NCBI RefSeq assembly: GCF_011397635.1
Contig: NC_064758.1
Span: 22,528,513 to 22,592,512 of the forward strand
Length of the DNA stretch: 64,000 nt
Direction of reading: 5' to 3'
From: Epinephelus fuscoguttatus
Taxonomy: Eukaryota; Chordata; Actinopteri; Perciformes; Serranidae
Shown here piece after piece: positions 37,663 through 50,800 of this stretch. The notes beneath the pieces are model-generated. The model saw only the letters and a program-made list of their open reading frames with translations, did not search any database and had not been told where the DNA came from. Every line of letters starts with the position of its first letter. Within the stretch, counting starts at the first letter, position 1. The position numbers were made by a program, and so were the translations under genes.

Positions 37663-38556
37663 TCAAAAACTAAATGTTAAAAAAAAAAATTACGAATGTT
37701 TTTTATTGAAGACTCCGGCCGTTATCAGTGTTATAGCTTTAGGTTACATATAGATCAGGACGGCTCGGAGCATCGCACCAGTATCTTGTGTGGGTTCAAA
37801 ATGATAAATGTTTGTAATGTACAGTGTTTATAATAAATGTATATATGTAACTGTCTGGTAATGTATGATTTTTCTCTCAGCTCTATAAATTATTTAAAGG
37901 GGCATTCCACTAATTTGTACAAATCCCACAGTTGTATAAAGTTTTCTGGAGGATCTTCCTAAAGTCTGAGTTACAAACTGGCAGCATGGAGTGTGAAAGA
38001 TGTGGGCATACCTGTCATGTAATGATATGGTTGTATTATGGGACACGTGGGAACCATTGTTTTTAGAGCTGATTAATAGTCAGGTTTAGTGCTGAAACGA
38101 TGACAACGACTTTGATAATCAAGAAATCATTTAAAAAGTAGTTCATGAAGAAAACATCAAATATTTGTTAGTTCAAGCCACTTAGATATCAGATTTGTAG
38201 CTCTTCTCTCTTTTGAAATATAGTTAATTGAAATTTAGGGGTTTCGGACTGAAAACAAGCACTTTGATGATGTTACCTTGAGCTTTTAGAGATTTGTTGG
38301 CATCAGCGGCTTTGATTGGACCTTTATTTTCTTTTTATCTATGGCTTGTATGTCCCTCCACTTTTATGTTGTGTTTTTTTTTGGCTGATAATGTTTCTTA
38401 TCAGAACTTCAGGCAGTTATGTATTCTAAAGTATGATGTAATGCTGTCATAGTTTACATCAGCTACTCAGCATTAAAGATACGAACATGAAGATCATTTC
38501 AATTGCATGAAACAATATGCCAGGTTTTCCTGCATTCCCCAGCTTGCCTCTGGACC

Positions 38557-40056
38557 AGGGGGGTATTCCAGAAAGCGGGTTATGTGAAAGCTCAGAGTAA
38601 GTCAACCCTGAGATGAGGGAAACTCTGAGTTATCTGTTCCAGAAAGAGAGGTAACTGAAACTCTGAGTCAATCACCATGGTAACAGACTCTGTGAACATA
38701 TCCTGCTCGCTGACAGGTTTTCTTCAATAAACCCTGAGTTTTTCTCTGTCTCCTCCCTCTTGCATGCTGTTTCATTTCCTCATTCATTCAGTCCGTGTCA
38801 AAGCTTGTATCGAAGCGCATTAATTAGCGGAGATTTACCGTCTGTCACAGTCTAAATCCTGCTGGATATTAGTTTGTGACTCAGGACTGTCTTACATTAG
38901 GCTACTGAATTTATGCACATCAATCATTTCTTTGGACATCGGTTTTTGTCTTTACATTCAAATATTACACAGCGAGAATTCACCCTCAGCTCAGAATCAA
39001 ACCTGTCCTTTTTATATTTATTATTTTTTCTAACACTGTGCACAAGGATCAGACTGTCAGTCTGTTAGAGCAGCTCCCAAATGTTTATTGCACATAACAT
39101 GTAGGTCTAATTATTTAAATTTTAAAAATCGGTATGAAGCTTTAGACATGTAGTATCAGTGACTAATGATCTCTATCACTGATGTCATTGGTCGCACTGA
39201 TGGAACATAATTCCTATAGCCTAATATTGGGGATTATATGTTAATATTTCTGAGTGACCAATGGTGCAGCATTTCAGTGTCTTTAAATTTACTACATTTG
39301 TATCTGAAATAAAGTCACTGAATGCTGTTGAGTCAAGATACAAACAGATGTGCAACATTTTCAAATCTACTGTATTTTAACCTCAACGTCTTTTCAGGTG
39401 CAAATCACCAAACATATTATTACTGGGTCAGACTCTGAGTTTACAGTCATGTCTTTATGTCTTTGATCTATAGCCTAGCCTATATGTTTTAAATCTTCCT
39501 GTTTTCAGTTGCTGCCTCCTGTGTTTTTCCCCTTCAGATTAAATCTGAACAAATATATTATTATATATTATTAATATAATGTAATGTAGTATATCTACAG
39601 CCTGATACACAGTCAGATTCCACCACTTTATCTTCATTAAGAATTATGTAAGTCTGATAAATAATGAATAAACGGACAACACTGAATAAAACTTTTTTAT
39701 TAACTTTATGGTTAACTTATTTACACTTTCCTTGCTCTGACTCAGGCTCTCCTTTTAAAGATAAACGTGCACCATCTGCTACACATGCATTAATATCTCT
39801 ACATCCACTGGATTAAAATGGAGGCGCTGTCTTTTATTTACCTGTTGTCATGGTGAATCGTGGAGTCGGAGCTCCATTGATGATGGCTTTTCATTGTCGG
39901 CTTAACTCAGAGTGAACATACTCAGAGTTGACTGAACTAACTCAGATCAGCTGTTCTGAAACCGGTAACTCAGAGTTTCCCATCTCAGGGTAAATCAACT
40001 CAGAGTTCAGGGTTAGACTCAGAGTTTGTTGAACCTCCTACCTGGAACACCCCTCT
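38557..40056. mobile_element. Non-autonomous DNA transposon with inverted ends
   Basis: The left end AGGGGGGTATTCCAG and the right end (read on the minus strand) AGAGGGGTGTTCCAG form a terminal inverted repeat. The subterminal parts are also inverted and rich in AACTCTGAGTT motifs: GATGAGGGAAACTCTGAGTT on the left, GATGGGAAACTCTGAGTTAC on the right. The middle of about 1.2 kb is AT-rich and noncoding. The layout suggests a PIF/Harbinger-like or related cut-and-paste family, but no target duplication was identified. It occupies the troap-pfkm intergenic region. Confidence 0.65.
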
Positions 40057-40447
40057 GATGTAGAATTTAAGCATGTTTCAGTAAACATGTGACAAGGTGC
40101 ATCAGCGTCTGGCAACACAAGGGGTGAAAGAAAACACCAATGCACATGAGTATTGCGATACGTGTTGTGATACTATATCAATTCTCAAAAACACATGATT
40201 TTTAATTAATTTACATGCAAAGATTCGTGGCAGTGGTTGATTTTGCTACAGGTTTAAACTCCCAACTACTCGTGCTGTAAGCTATCTTCAGTCATTTGAC
40301 TTTTCCACTCAGGCATTATCACAAAGAACACAGGCCTATGAAACAGGCAGAGTCATAAAGGATGCACCACTACCTTCTCTTTTAAAATCGCAATGTATCG
40401 CATTGCTTATAATATTGCAGTATATTGTAAAATATTATTATTATATT

Positions 40448-40570
40448 GGGGCGGCAGTAGTTCAGTCCATGCAGACTTGCATTGGGAACTGGAGGGTTGC
40501 CAGTTTAAGTCCCTGTGGCACCTCTCCAGCTTCCAGTTCACACTCTGCAGGTGCAAGGTGCCCTTAAAAA
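40448..40570 (+). mobile_element. tRNA-derived SINE, plus orientation
   Basis: The head GGGCGGCAGTAGTTCAGTCC is A-box-like. It is followed by TGGGAACTGGAGGGTTGCC and the B-box-like AGTTTAAGTCCC. CACCTCTCCAGCTTCCAGTT continues the body, as in the inverted copy at 33905-34125. Expected RNA polymerase III promoter spacing is kept, but both boxes carry changes from consensus. Confidence 0.7.
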
Positions 40571-40639
40571 GAAACCCCACACCGCACCAGTGGCGTCGTA
40601 CTATGGCTGAAGCTGTGTTGTCCCACTAGTTTAATGCAT

Positions 40640-41660
40640 GTGTTTAATGTATATAAAAGGGGATGTACAAAGAGGTACATTTCAACTGCCGATTTAGAAT
40701 GTGTGGTTTGTTTGCTAAATTCAGAGCACTGATGTAGCAGCAAACAATAATTCGTTACGTAAAGATATAGAGGAGTAACAGCGTCCTGAGCAGAGCATGA
40801 AGTCACACTCCCTCAGTGTGTTGTAATCCAAGCTTGTCTGTTTTTTGTTTTGGTGGACGTTCTGGCCACACGTGCATGTTGGTGCATGAAAGTCCCTGTG
40901 TGTGTGCATCCCACTGGCTCGCTCTTCGTCGCAGCTTTGGACTGTGCACATGTGTCACTGATATAGGGATGCCATCATTGTGTAAGTGTAGTGCTCACCC
41001 TCTGGTTAACACTGTTAGCTCTGTCAGCACTGTTGTTGTTGTTAAGTGCTGTTTATGGGATTAGCTGCTGGCTGCCAGCTCAGCCACCTCCATGTTGAAA
41101 ACCATGTCCAGACAACTTATGTACCCTGATTTTCACATAGAGCTCCTTTAAATCATAACCTCCATAGTGTGATACGCATTGTCTAGCAAGATTCTTGCCA
41201 CTACACAGTCCAATGCAACACAGTATTCTGTGGAGAGAGAAGACTGATAATACATACAGTACAGTACATGTTAATAAGGCTATTAAAAGTCAAATACAAT
41301 TAATTTAGTTTCCAAGGAGTTTAATTGAATGTTATGAAATGGACTATTAAAAAAAAAAAAAAAAATTTACAATGACATAACAGGAAGAAAGGCTTTTAAA
41401 TCTAGCTGTGATGACAAGATTATAAAATTTCTTGATTTTGTGTTGAACAACTAATCTGTTAATTGACATGTCTGAGTTCATGAGTCTTTCTGAGCAGGAG
41501 CTGTTCTGCTCAGGGCTAATTTTATGTGTAGAAGTGTCAAAATAAACCAAAAAGTTTAAGATTTAATTATTTTTGTTGCTTTGTACATATTAATTGAAAC
41601 TATAATGCCTTCAAACTGTTTCCTGCTACATAAGAGCCATGTGTCGTTGTGTTTCCCCGT
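40640..41660. other. Intergenic DNA upstream of pfkm, nothing recognised
   Basis: No gene, tRNA or clear repeat is seen. A poly-A run lies at 41348-41365. The pfkm promoter begins beyond this stretch. Confidence 0.5.
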
Positions 41661-41676
41661 CTGTAACTGTCTCCTG

Positions 41677-41800
41677 CAGGTGGTCACTGGGCCTGATGTA
41701 TATTTAGTAGAGTTGTGAGTGAGTGGTGGAGGGTGGAGGGTGTCAGTGGGAGGGGGCTCGGGAACAGTAGTCTATAAAGCCAGTGCTTTCACTCGTGCTC
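41677..41800 (+). promoter_or_regulatory. pfkm: pfkm promoter: TATA-like box with E-box and MEF2-like site
   Basis: CTATAAAG within 41771-41780 is a good TATA-like box about 120 bases before the start codon, which would place initiation near 41800. Upstream are the E-box CAGGTG (41677-41682) and GTATATTTAG (41698-41707), which differs from the MEF2 consensus YTAWWWWTAR only at its first base. TATA, E-box and MEF2 together fit a muscle-specific promoter. The GTTAGC-rich CpG context of the other genes is missing here. Confidence 0.6.
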
Positions 41801-41896
41801 CCCTGAGGAGCAGAGAGTGACAGAAGAGCAGCTCTGTTCTTTCTCTTTTTTCCCCCTTCGTTGTGACCACCTGTTTGCTCAGGATCCTCTGGAAAC

Positions 41897-44800
41897 ATGT
41901 CCAAGGATCTCCACCCAACCACGGACCCCACAACAATGGGGGTGGGACGCTCCATTGCTGTGCTGACGTCAGGAGGAGACGCCCAAGGTAAGCAGAGGAT
42001 GAGGCTCTATTATGTCATCACAGCTTTATTTTGAAGTACTAAAATTTTAAATGAGTCAGAGGACAGTAAAAGCCCTCAGACAGCATCTTCCCTGCTGATG
42101 AGACTGAGCACAACACTGAATCCCAACCAGCTGCAGGAGCCGCGGCCTCTGAGCCAATAAAGTATCATGTTAATGCTCTGATCTGCACGACATCTGATGT
42201 AAGTTCAGGAGCCAGAGAACAGAAAGGGCAAGCAACATTTTCCAAGATGTTAGAGTGGCACAGTTGAAGGCCAGCTGTCACAGGGTGATGGATGTTTGGC
42301 TGTGATGATAGAAAGATTACGTCTTGGATTCATGACGCCACGTGTGTTTTATGAAGGTCCAGCAAAGTTTTAAATGTCCTTACATGTGACAGACAAAGCA
42401 CAGAGTCAATTGTGTAGTAGATTAAGAAAATCATTAAGATATTTATACAGGCCAGGCATGGGATCTGATATCTAATTTCATCACGGATCACAGTTAGTTG
42501 TGGTGAATTTCCATTACTGGGATTATCATGGATATCATGTCCAGCAGCACCCAAAGAACCTGCTGGGCAACCAACAATAAAAGAGACTGTGAAAGCAGGC
42601 TGCACACACACCAACCTCAAAAGCCACGAGATTTTAATCAAGCATTGGCATATTTTATATTAAAAGATATGATATTGTAATGTGATATGGCACAACTTCA
42701 CGACTGTCAAAACAGTTCATCAAACCATGTAACTTTGAAATGTATTTCTTTTTTTTTTTCTCACTCCCCTTTTTCCAATTCACTATTCTTACATTTTATT
42801 TTATTTTTTAATTTATTTCATTTTTGAGGGTTGGGGTTGGGTGGGCAGAGAAAGCTTAGCATGATTATATAATGAACCTTCATCTGTCTATTTTTGTGAA
42901 CTCAATAAGCTGAATATCACATTGATGAAAAGAAAGATATGATGCCATTTCAAATAGTTGAAAAGCCTGAAAAAAAAAAAAGACGTGTGCCCCGTCTATT
43001 TGTTTCTTAACTAAATGTAAGAAACGGTGATTCCAGTGTGTTTAAGTTCCGCTTTAAGAGTTGTATTTTGATGATTATCGGGATAATATCATGAGCGGAA
43101 TTATTTTGGCCAGGAAAACTGTGACATGAAATGTACTGATCATCTAATGCCTAACACAGGCTGTGTTTTCCTTTGTTAAACATAAAAACAGGCATTAGGC
43201 TTCTATAACAAATGACTCCATCAGCTCTACTTGAAGTTTAACTGAACAGTAACTCATTTTCATGTCATATTCCTGTGCAGTCTCTCCAAACCTGCTCTAC
43301 CCCTTTCTGTTATCTGCCCAAGTGTCGCCTTATTTTAACGTCTTTGAGGCTAATTTTAGTGATGATGACCTTTTTCTGGTATGAAGAAGAGAAACGCCCC
43401 CAATCCTCAGCTGCTGTCTGGTGAAACAAGAGCTGCAACATGCCAGGCGGCCACAACACAAGCTCACACTGTGGCCTTTAATGTACTGAACATCCTAGGG
43501 AGAGATGGTGCACAAGACAAATAGTCCTACAAACTATTTTTGTCTCATCTGTGGCCAGTGTGCAGGTCAAGTCACTAAAAAGTTAGGTCTTAAGATTACA
43601 TCTGACAAGAAGTGTTGACATTGTCTTATAATGTGAGTAAATCTGACCTCAGTCATCATATGTCATTTGTGTCTCAGGTATGAATGCTGCTGTGAGAGCC
43701 ACAGTCAGAGTCGGTCTCTACACTGGAGCCAAAGTCTACTTTGTTCATGAGGTACGGGACACATGCAGTCTACAATGCACTGACATGTCATGATGCTGCA
43801 AATAAAGACAGCACAGGGATCCTGAAACTTTGCACTTTATCGTCATGCACCAAAACATCAAAACAATTCCTTGTATGAACATATCTGCTGTTTCTGACAC
43901 TGATAAAAAGCAGTACATCAGGCATAACTGTGTCTTTGTTCAACCTCAGTGTGTGTTAACATGTTGCTGCAGGGCTACCAGGGTCTGGTGGACGGAGGAG
44001 ACAACATTCGCCCGGCTACATGGGAGAGTGTGTCCATGATGCTGCAGCTGGTGAGTGATGTGCAGCCGAGTAAACACCCTGAGAGCAGCGTTTGTGGTGT
44101 TCTATTTTTTATTTATGTCATTTTTTAAATTGTTTTCTCAAAGGAAAACCATACATTCAACACCTGTAAAATGTATCACAGCAAAATATAGGCGGGGTAC
44201 ACCCTGGACAGATCACCAGACTATCACAGGGCTGACACATAGAGACAGACAACCATTCACACTGACATTCACACTTATGGGCAGTTTAGAGTCCCCAGTT
44301 AACCTAACTTGCATGTCTCTGGATTATGGGAGCAATAGAACCCCTAGAAAACCCATGCTGACACAGGGAGAACATGCAAACTCCACACAGAAGGGCCCCG
44401 GCCAGCCAGTGGATTTGTACCCAGATCATTTTGTATGTGTGTGTGTGTGTGTTTTTAAGATCTAGTGTGTAGGATTAGTGGCATCCGGGGATGAGTTTGC
44501 AGAACTAAAATTTCTCCTGTGTGCCAAGTGTACAGGAGAACTACAGTGGCCGATGCAAAACCGGTGATGGCCCTATCTGTTTCATTTGTCCGTCCTGGGC
44601 TACTGTAGATCAATATAGCAGACTCCATAGAAGAGGTCCCACTCCCTACATAGATATAAACAGCTCATTCTAAGGTAACAAAAACCCAACACTTTCCTTT
44701 TTTCAGGTGATTATACACTGATGAATACATAATATAAAACATTTCTGCGAATACTTGCCCCTAAATCCTACACACTGAACCTTTAATTAGAAAGGCTGGA

Positions 44801-47800
44801 GCTCTTCAGGACATCACGTTACTGTAACAAAAACCCCTCATATTTAAATGTAGATATCTTGCCTCTCCATCAGTTTCGAGATTCCTTCACTGATATATCT
44901 CCTTTAGTTCTCTGGTGTCGCAGCATAATGCTACATCAAGTGATAAGTAGTATTCTGCACCAGAAGATCTGGACGCCTAGTAGGCAAACAGTGAGGAAGT
45001 CATCACTGCATTGAATAAAGGTGATAATCTTAGACCACAGAAGGTTTATCATGGGACATGTATACAACATGTGTGAGAGAGTGCCACAAGTAACATCACC
45101 TCTCCAACACAAGCCAGAGCTTCTGTGTCCTAGTCTTGCCATTTTACTCAGGATCCAATAAGTTCCACTGATAATTTTTTAATAATCAGATGTGTCTGCA
45201 TTTGTTTGTGTTTCCTGGACACATACCTATACTGCTGTCCAGCCTTGCAGATGTAGTTTTGTTCTTTTTTTTTTTTTTTTTTGAGGAACACAGGTTTTAT
45301 ATCATAGAGATCCAACCACACTATCATTCAGTCCTTGACACCATTTTACTATCACAAAACAGTCTGAAGTATCAAAAAGAAGCATTTAGATGCATAATTC
45401 AGATATTCCATGTCTTTTTAAATTTGTTTTTCAATACCTCCGGTACCGTCAAACCACCCTCTTAAGAGCTAGAACAGTGTTGACAATCATACCTCTAACA
45501 CAGCATGCAAACTCTCCTTGTCAGTAGGTGGTCAGTAGTATCTGAAGGACAGATAAAATTGACCTTGGCCTGGCTGGACGCAGAGGTTAATGAGAAGATT
45601 TATTTATTTATTTTGTTATATGGGCAAACTGATCCCTTAACCTTTAACACATCTACTCCACTTGCAGTCAACATCTTCCTCATTACAGGCGCTGATAACA
45701 CGAGAAACATGAATTTTGAGTGATGACATTAAATGACCTTGTCCCCTGTAACTGAAGGATGATGGAGATGTAATCATACGGTTCGGTCTTGTTTCACGTT
45801 TCCTTCAATCATCTCAGTCCTGGCAGGTGAAGATGAAATGATGAAACTAAGATTTATGAAGTGTGTGAAAGTGAGCTTGGCATGGGAACGAGCCATGATA
45901 AATTTCAAGGATATCATTTCTAAAGTGTCTATTTTATTTACTTAAAGCAGGATGCAGCCTCACTCAGTGTGACTCCAAGGCATCTTAATGAGTCACTCTA
46001 ATGCACATCCCTCCTAATATTTTCAAGTGGTAAATATTGGATACTTGTGGTGGAAAATATTGTGGGGTTATATGTCAGCACTCACTGTATTATTACATTC
46101 TTCATCCTTTAAAGGAATATGATGTTTGTGTATCAGTTACTGTATCTTCTCCTCTCACATGTCAGGGAGGTACTGTCATCGGCAGCGCTCGCTGCAAGGA
46201 TTTCCGCACCAGAGAGGGTCGTCTGAAGGCAGCATGTAACCTAGTGAAGCTGGGCATCACCAACCTGTGTGTGATCGGAGGAGACGGCAGTCTGACAGGA
46301 GCCAACCAGTTCAGGACTGACTGGAGTGCACTGCTGCGTGACCTCATCCAAGCTGGTAAAGAGACAAATGTTGAGGGAAACTGTAAAATCCTGCAGCTGT
46401 ATTCCCTCAGTTGTGTCAAAATCTCAGCCTGCGCTCTCTGTTTCCTCATCCATCACTAAAAAATGGTATCATATATGGTATTATATCAATGTTACTATTG
46501 TTGTTCTTAAAAAATTTCTGCAGGTAAGATCACAGAAGCAGAAGCCAAGAAATCTTCCCACCTGAACATCGTGGGCATGGTGGGCTCCATTGACAACGAC
46601 TTCTGTGGCACTGACATGACCATTGGCACTGACTCTGCCCTGCACCGCATCATTGAGGTGGTGGATGCCATCACCACAACTGCACAGAGGTCAGATATCA
46701 CTGTAGCGCTCCCTCCATGCACACAGTGACGGACAAGATTAGTTTTATTTACTCAGTCACGGATTTATTCACAGATTCACTTTCTTATACAAAATATTCT
46801 TAACAACTCTACTTTTTTTTGTATTTGTAAAAAATGCTGTCTGTTCATCCACAGCCACCAGAGGACATTTATCCTGGAGGTGATGGGCAGACACTGTGGG
46901 TCAGTACCTTGTGTTTTTATCTCAACATGCATCACATAAACAAATTGCTGTTTTGTGTTTAGTTCAGGGTAAAAAATAACATTATGAACAGTAAAACCAT
47001 CACAGATATTTTTAACAATTGCCTCATTCAAGGAATCCAAGTGGTTTAAGATGGTAATATTGTACTTATAATGTCCCTGTTTAGAGAGTCATTGCATTCT
47101 ATTTGTCTTTCCCCTCATTTCTTGTCACATCTTTATTGTTGACTATTGAAACTAAGGGCAAAAAAAAACTGAATTTCATACCTCAACAAGTTGTTTCAAT
47201 AGGGTTCACACAGTATATCAACATAAGGATGCAAGATGCCCTCAAAATAATGTTTACTTATGCCTGACGTATATTTTCTCAAAAGCCATGAATCTTTCAG
47301 GTTTATACCTTCAACTTTGTGTCATACAGATAATAATTTATGCCCCTGTTGTTTATCCTACTGTGCTGTTCCCTAAAGAAATCTCACATATTAGAGTAAA
47401 TGTTCTTCTGCTGGCCTATTAAAGACCACATTCAGTTTGGATTGTTGATCCTTAATTTGTAATTAGAGCAGCCCAGATGATTATGGCATAGATCTAACTG
47501 ACTTGTCAGCTTAACATTTACACTCCAGCATAGTGAAACAAAATTACATTTCAAGATTAGTAACCTCCTTCACACGAAATTCCTAGGCAAGTTTATTTAA
47601 ATAGCACAATTCATACACATCAGCAATTCAAAGTGCTCAACAAGTGAGCAGATAAAAGAGTCACAGTAGAATACAGATACTAATAAAACCACTAAAAGAG
47701 CTCAGGAATAAAAGATTAAAAGGGAAGAGTGCATTAGATCAGCTAAAAGAACATAAATCGGTTAACAAAAGGAGAACAGCTGATGAGTTAGATTTGAAGC

Positions 47801-50800
47801 TGGCTACACTCGGAGCACCTTTTATACATACAGAGAGTTGGCACCAGTGCTGAAGAGCATAGTTGTGTTATAGTGTCAGAATAATGAAGACAGGTGGAGA
47901 ACAATTAGACGTAAAATACAATGAAAGCTCTTCAGGATGTTTCAATTGCAACTTTCATGTCATCCCCAAAGGATGTACAGATTTTTAGGCATTCTGTTTT
48001 CTCAAATGGATTGAAAAATGGTGCGTACAGCAGCTGAAAATGGGAAGGAAAACATCGCTCCAGGGTAGCATGTCCCAGACACCCTTACTGTAGGTTTGAG
48101 CTGAGTCCTGAGTGTCTTGCTCCGCCCCTGGTACAGATGTTGTTGGTACATGGGTTTATCTTGTGTTTGTGTCTGGCTGCAGGTACCTGGCCCTGGTGAC
48201 AGCTCTTGCCTGCGGTGCAGACTGGGTGTTCATTCCAGAGATGCCACCAGATGATGACTGGGAGAACCACCTGTGCAGGAGGCTGACAGATGTATGTGTG
48301 TCTTTATTTGCAGATGGAGATTCCCTCATCATGTGTAAACATAAACATGTGTCAGTCAGATTGCACACATATATTTTTATTCCCTCTTTTTGTTTTTGTT
48401 TTTAGCAAAGAGCCCGAGGATGTCGTCTGAATGTGATCATTGTGGCTGAGGGTGCGATGTCCAGAGATGGCAAACCGATTACATCTGACCAGATCAAGAA
48501 GGCAAGTTCTTCTTTCTAATGTCAGTGTGGTAAAGTGTTATTTTGAGTTGTGCAGACAACATGCCGCTAACAGGTGGACTCATTTTTCACCAGCTGGTGA
48601 CTGACAGGCTTGGCTTTGATACTCGCACCACTATCCTCGGACACGTACAGAGAGGAGGAACACCGTCCGCCTTCGACAGAATCTTGGTAAGTGTCTCAAT
48701 AAAACACCAACAGATAAAGGCCAGTCAGCACCTCATACACAGACACCTGATGATCTGACTGTGTGTGTGTGCGTGTCCAGGGCAGCAGGATGGGTGTGGA
48801 GGCGGTGATGGCGCTGCTGGAGGCCACTCCAGATACTCCTGCCTGTGTGGTCAGCTTGTCCGGGAACCAGGCAGTCAGACTGCCACTCATGGAGTGTGTG
48901 CAAGTGGTACGTCAAAATATTTACTGTACTTTATTGCTTGTGCTTCTCTTTGTGTTCTGGAATTTTGTGTGCCCTGACATCACAGTAAGGGGTTTCTTCA
49001 TTTTTGTCTCTGTCACTCACTTTGCCACAGACCAAAGATGTGACTGCCGCCATGGCCGAGGGCAGATTTGATGAGGCCATCAAGCTCAGGGGAAAGTGAG
49101 TATTGTCCTCTTAAATGTAGCGGAGTGTAATCATAATGAGCAGTCCTATTGATACATCATTTTAAAGCGTTATTATTAATTCATAATTTGAAAACATGGG
49201 AAGGAAACAGAATTATTACCTGGTAAATGAAATGATCTTTTTAGTTAGATTTGACTTTTTATAATTTGGTCAATTTATTAATTGACTATAATTAGATACT
49301 GTCAAAGTCTATAATAATTTTGTTGTCAAACTCCAGGCTTCATATTAGCACAGTCTCAATGCAATGAACAGAGGAAATATACAAGATAAAGTACAAACAG
49401 AAAGTACAAACCCATCAGTCTTATCACAGAAATCGATTAATACCAGAAACAAGTGAAAAGACAAGAGTGTATAGCTCTGAACAACCAGCACTCAACCTTA
49501 TTTATGATGTGCAGGAGTTTTGAGAACAACTGGAACACATATAAGCTGCTGGCTCACATCAACCCCCCAGACACTAAGGTAAGGACCGTCCGTTAATAAA
49601 GATAAATTAAAAGTCAAGATTTTACCATTTACACCATTATTTTTTTTTCTCAATAACTTACTCTTCAGTCATCTCCTTCTCTCTCTCTTACTGACCAGAG
49701 CAACATCAATGTGGCCATCATGAACATTGGAGCTCCCTGCGCTGGTATGAACGCTGCCGTCCGTGCTGCGGTCAGGATGGGCATCATCCAGGGTCACTCC
49801 ATGTTGGCTGTCCATGACGGCTTTGACGGTCTGGCTCATGGACAGGTACATATATATTCCCCCCTTTGCCCAGACCTCCTTTTGTTATGATTTGGTGAAA
49901 AATACATATATTTACTCTTATGTGTGCTGTTATTTATCAAGCTAGATTGTTTTGGTGTGAGTTGCAGAGTGTTGGAGATATCAGCCATAAAGATATCTGA
50001 CTCCTCTCCAATATAATGGGACTAGATGTAGTGTTTAAAACACCAAAAAAATCCATTTGAAAAGCTCAAAAGCAATGTCTCTTTCCAGAAAGCATGACCC
50101 GCGGTTAATGTAGGTAATGTACAGACCTATTTTCTTTCTAATAAACTACACCCATGGTCCAATCTGCGACACCAGACTGGAGCTCAGACATATGGAGAGA
50201 GCTTGGAGTGGAGTCTCTGCTCCTTCATGTTGAAAGCAGCCAGTTGAGGTGGTTTGGGCATCTGATCAGGATGCTTCCTGAGCGCCTCCTGTTAGAGGTG
50301 TTCTTGGCACATCCAACTGGTGGGAGGCCCTGGGGCAGACCCAGAACACGCTGGAGGGATTATACATTATATCTCATCTGGCCTGGGAACGCCTCAGGAT
50401 CCCCCAGGAGGAGCTGGAAAGCATTGCTGGGGAGAGGGACGTCTGGGGTGCTTTGCTCGGCCTGCTGCCCCTGCAACCCGGCTTCAGATAAGCCACTGAA
50501 CATGGATGGATGGATGGATGGATGAACTACACCTGTCAACTGCATCACCGTGCAGAAGGAAGCATGTTTCTACTGCTAGCTCACCTAGCACCACTGAGCT
50601 AGCTAACGTTACAGCTCAGCTGATACACTGTAAAACAAAACTTGAGTTATTTGCCTCTGTTTCCAAACAGTTGTTCATGTTTTAAAATTTGTTTTATAAA
50701 ATATTCAGTATTTTTTTCTCATTTCAGGTTGAGCCTATCACCTGGACCTCAGTGTCTGGCTGGACTGGAAAAGGAGGCTCAATGCTGGGTACCAAGAGGT

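Noticed and set aside
50154-50525. 123-codon frame as a possible small gene
   Set aside because: [10 protein letters not shown] and [10 protein letters not shown] followed by a (GGAT)n tail identify a LINE 3' end.
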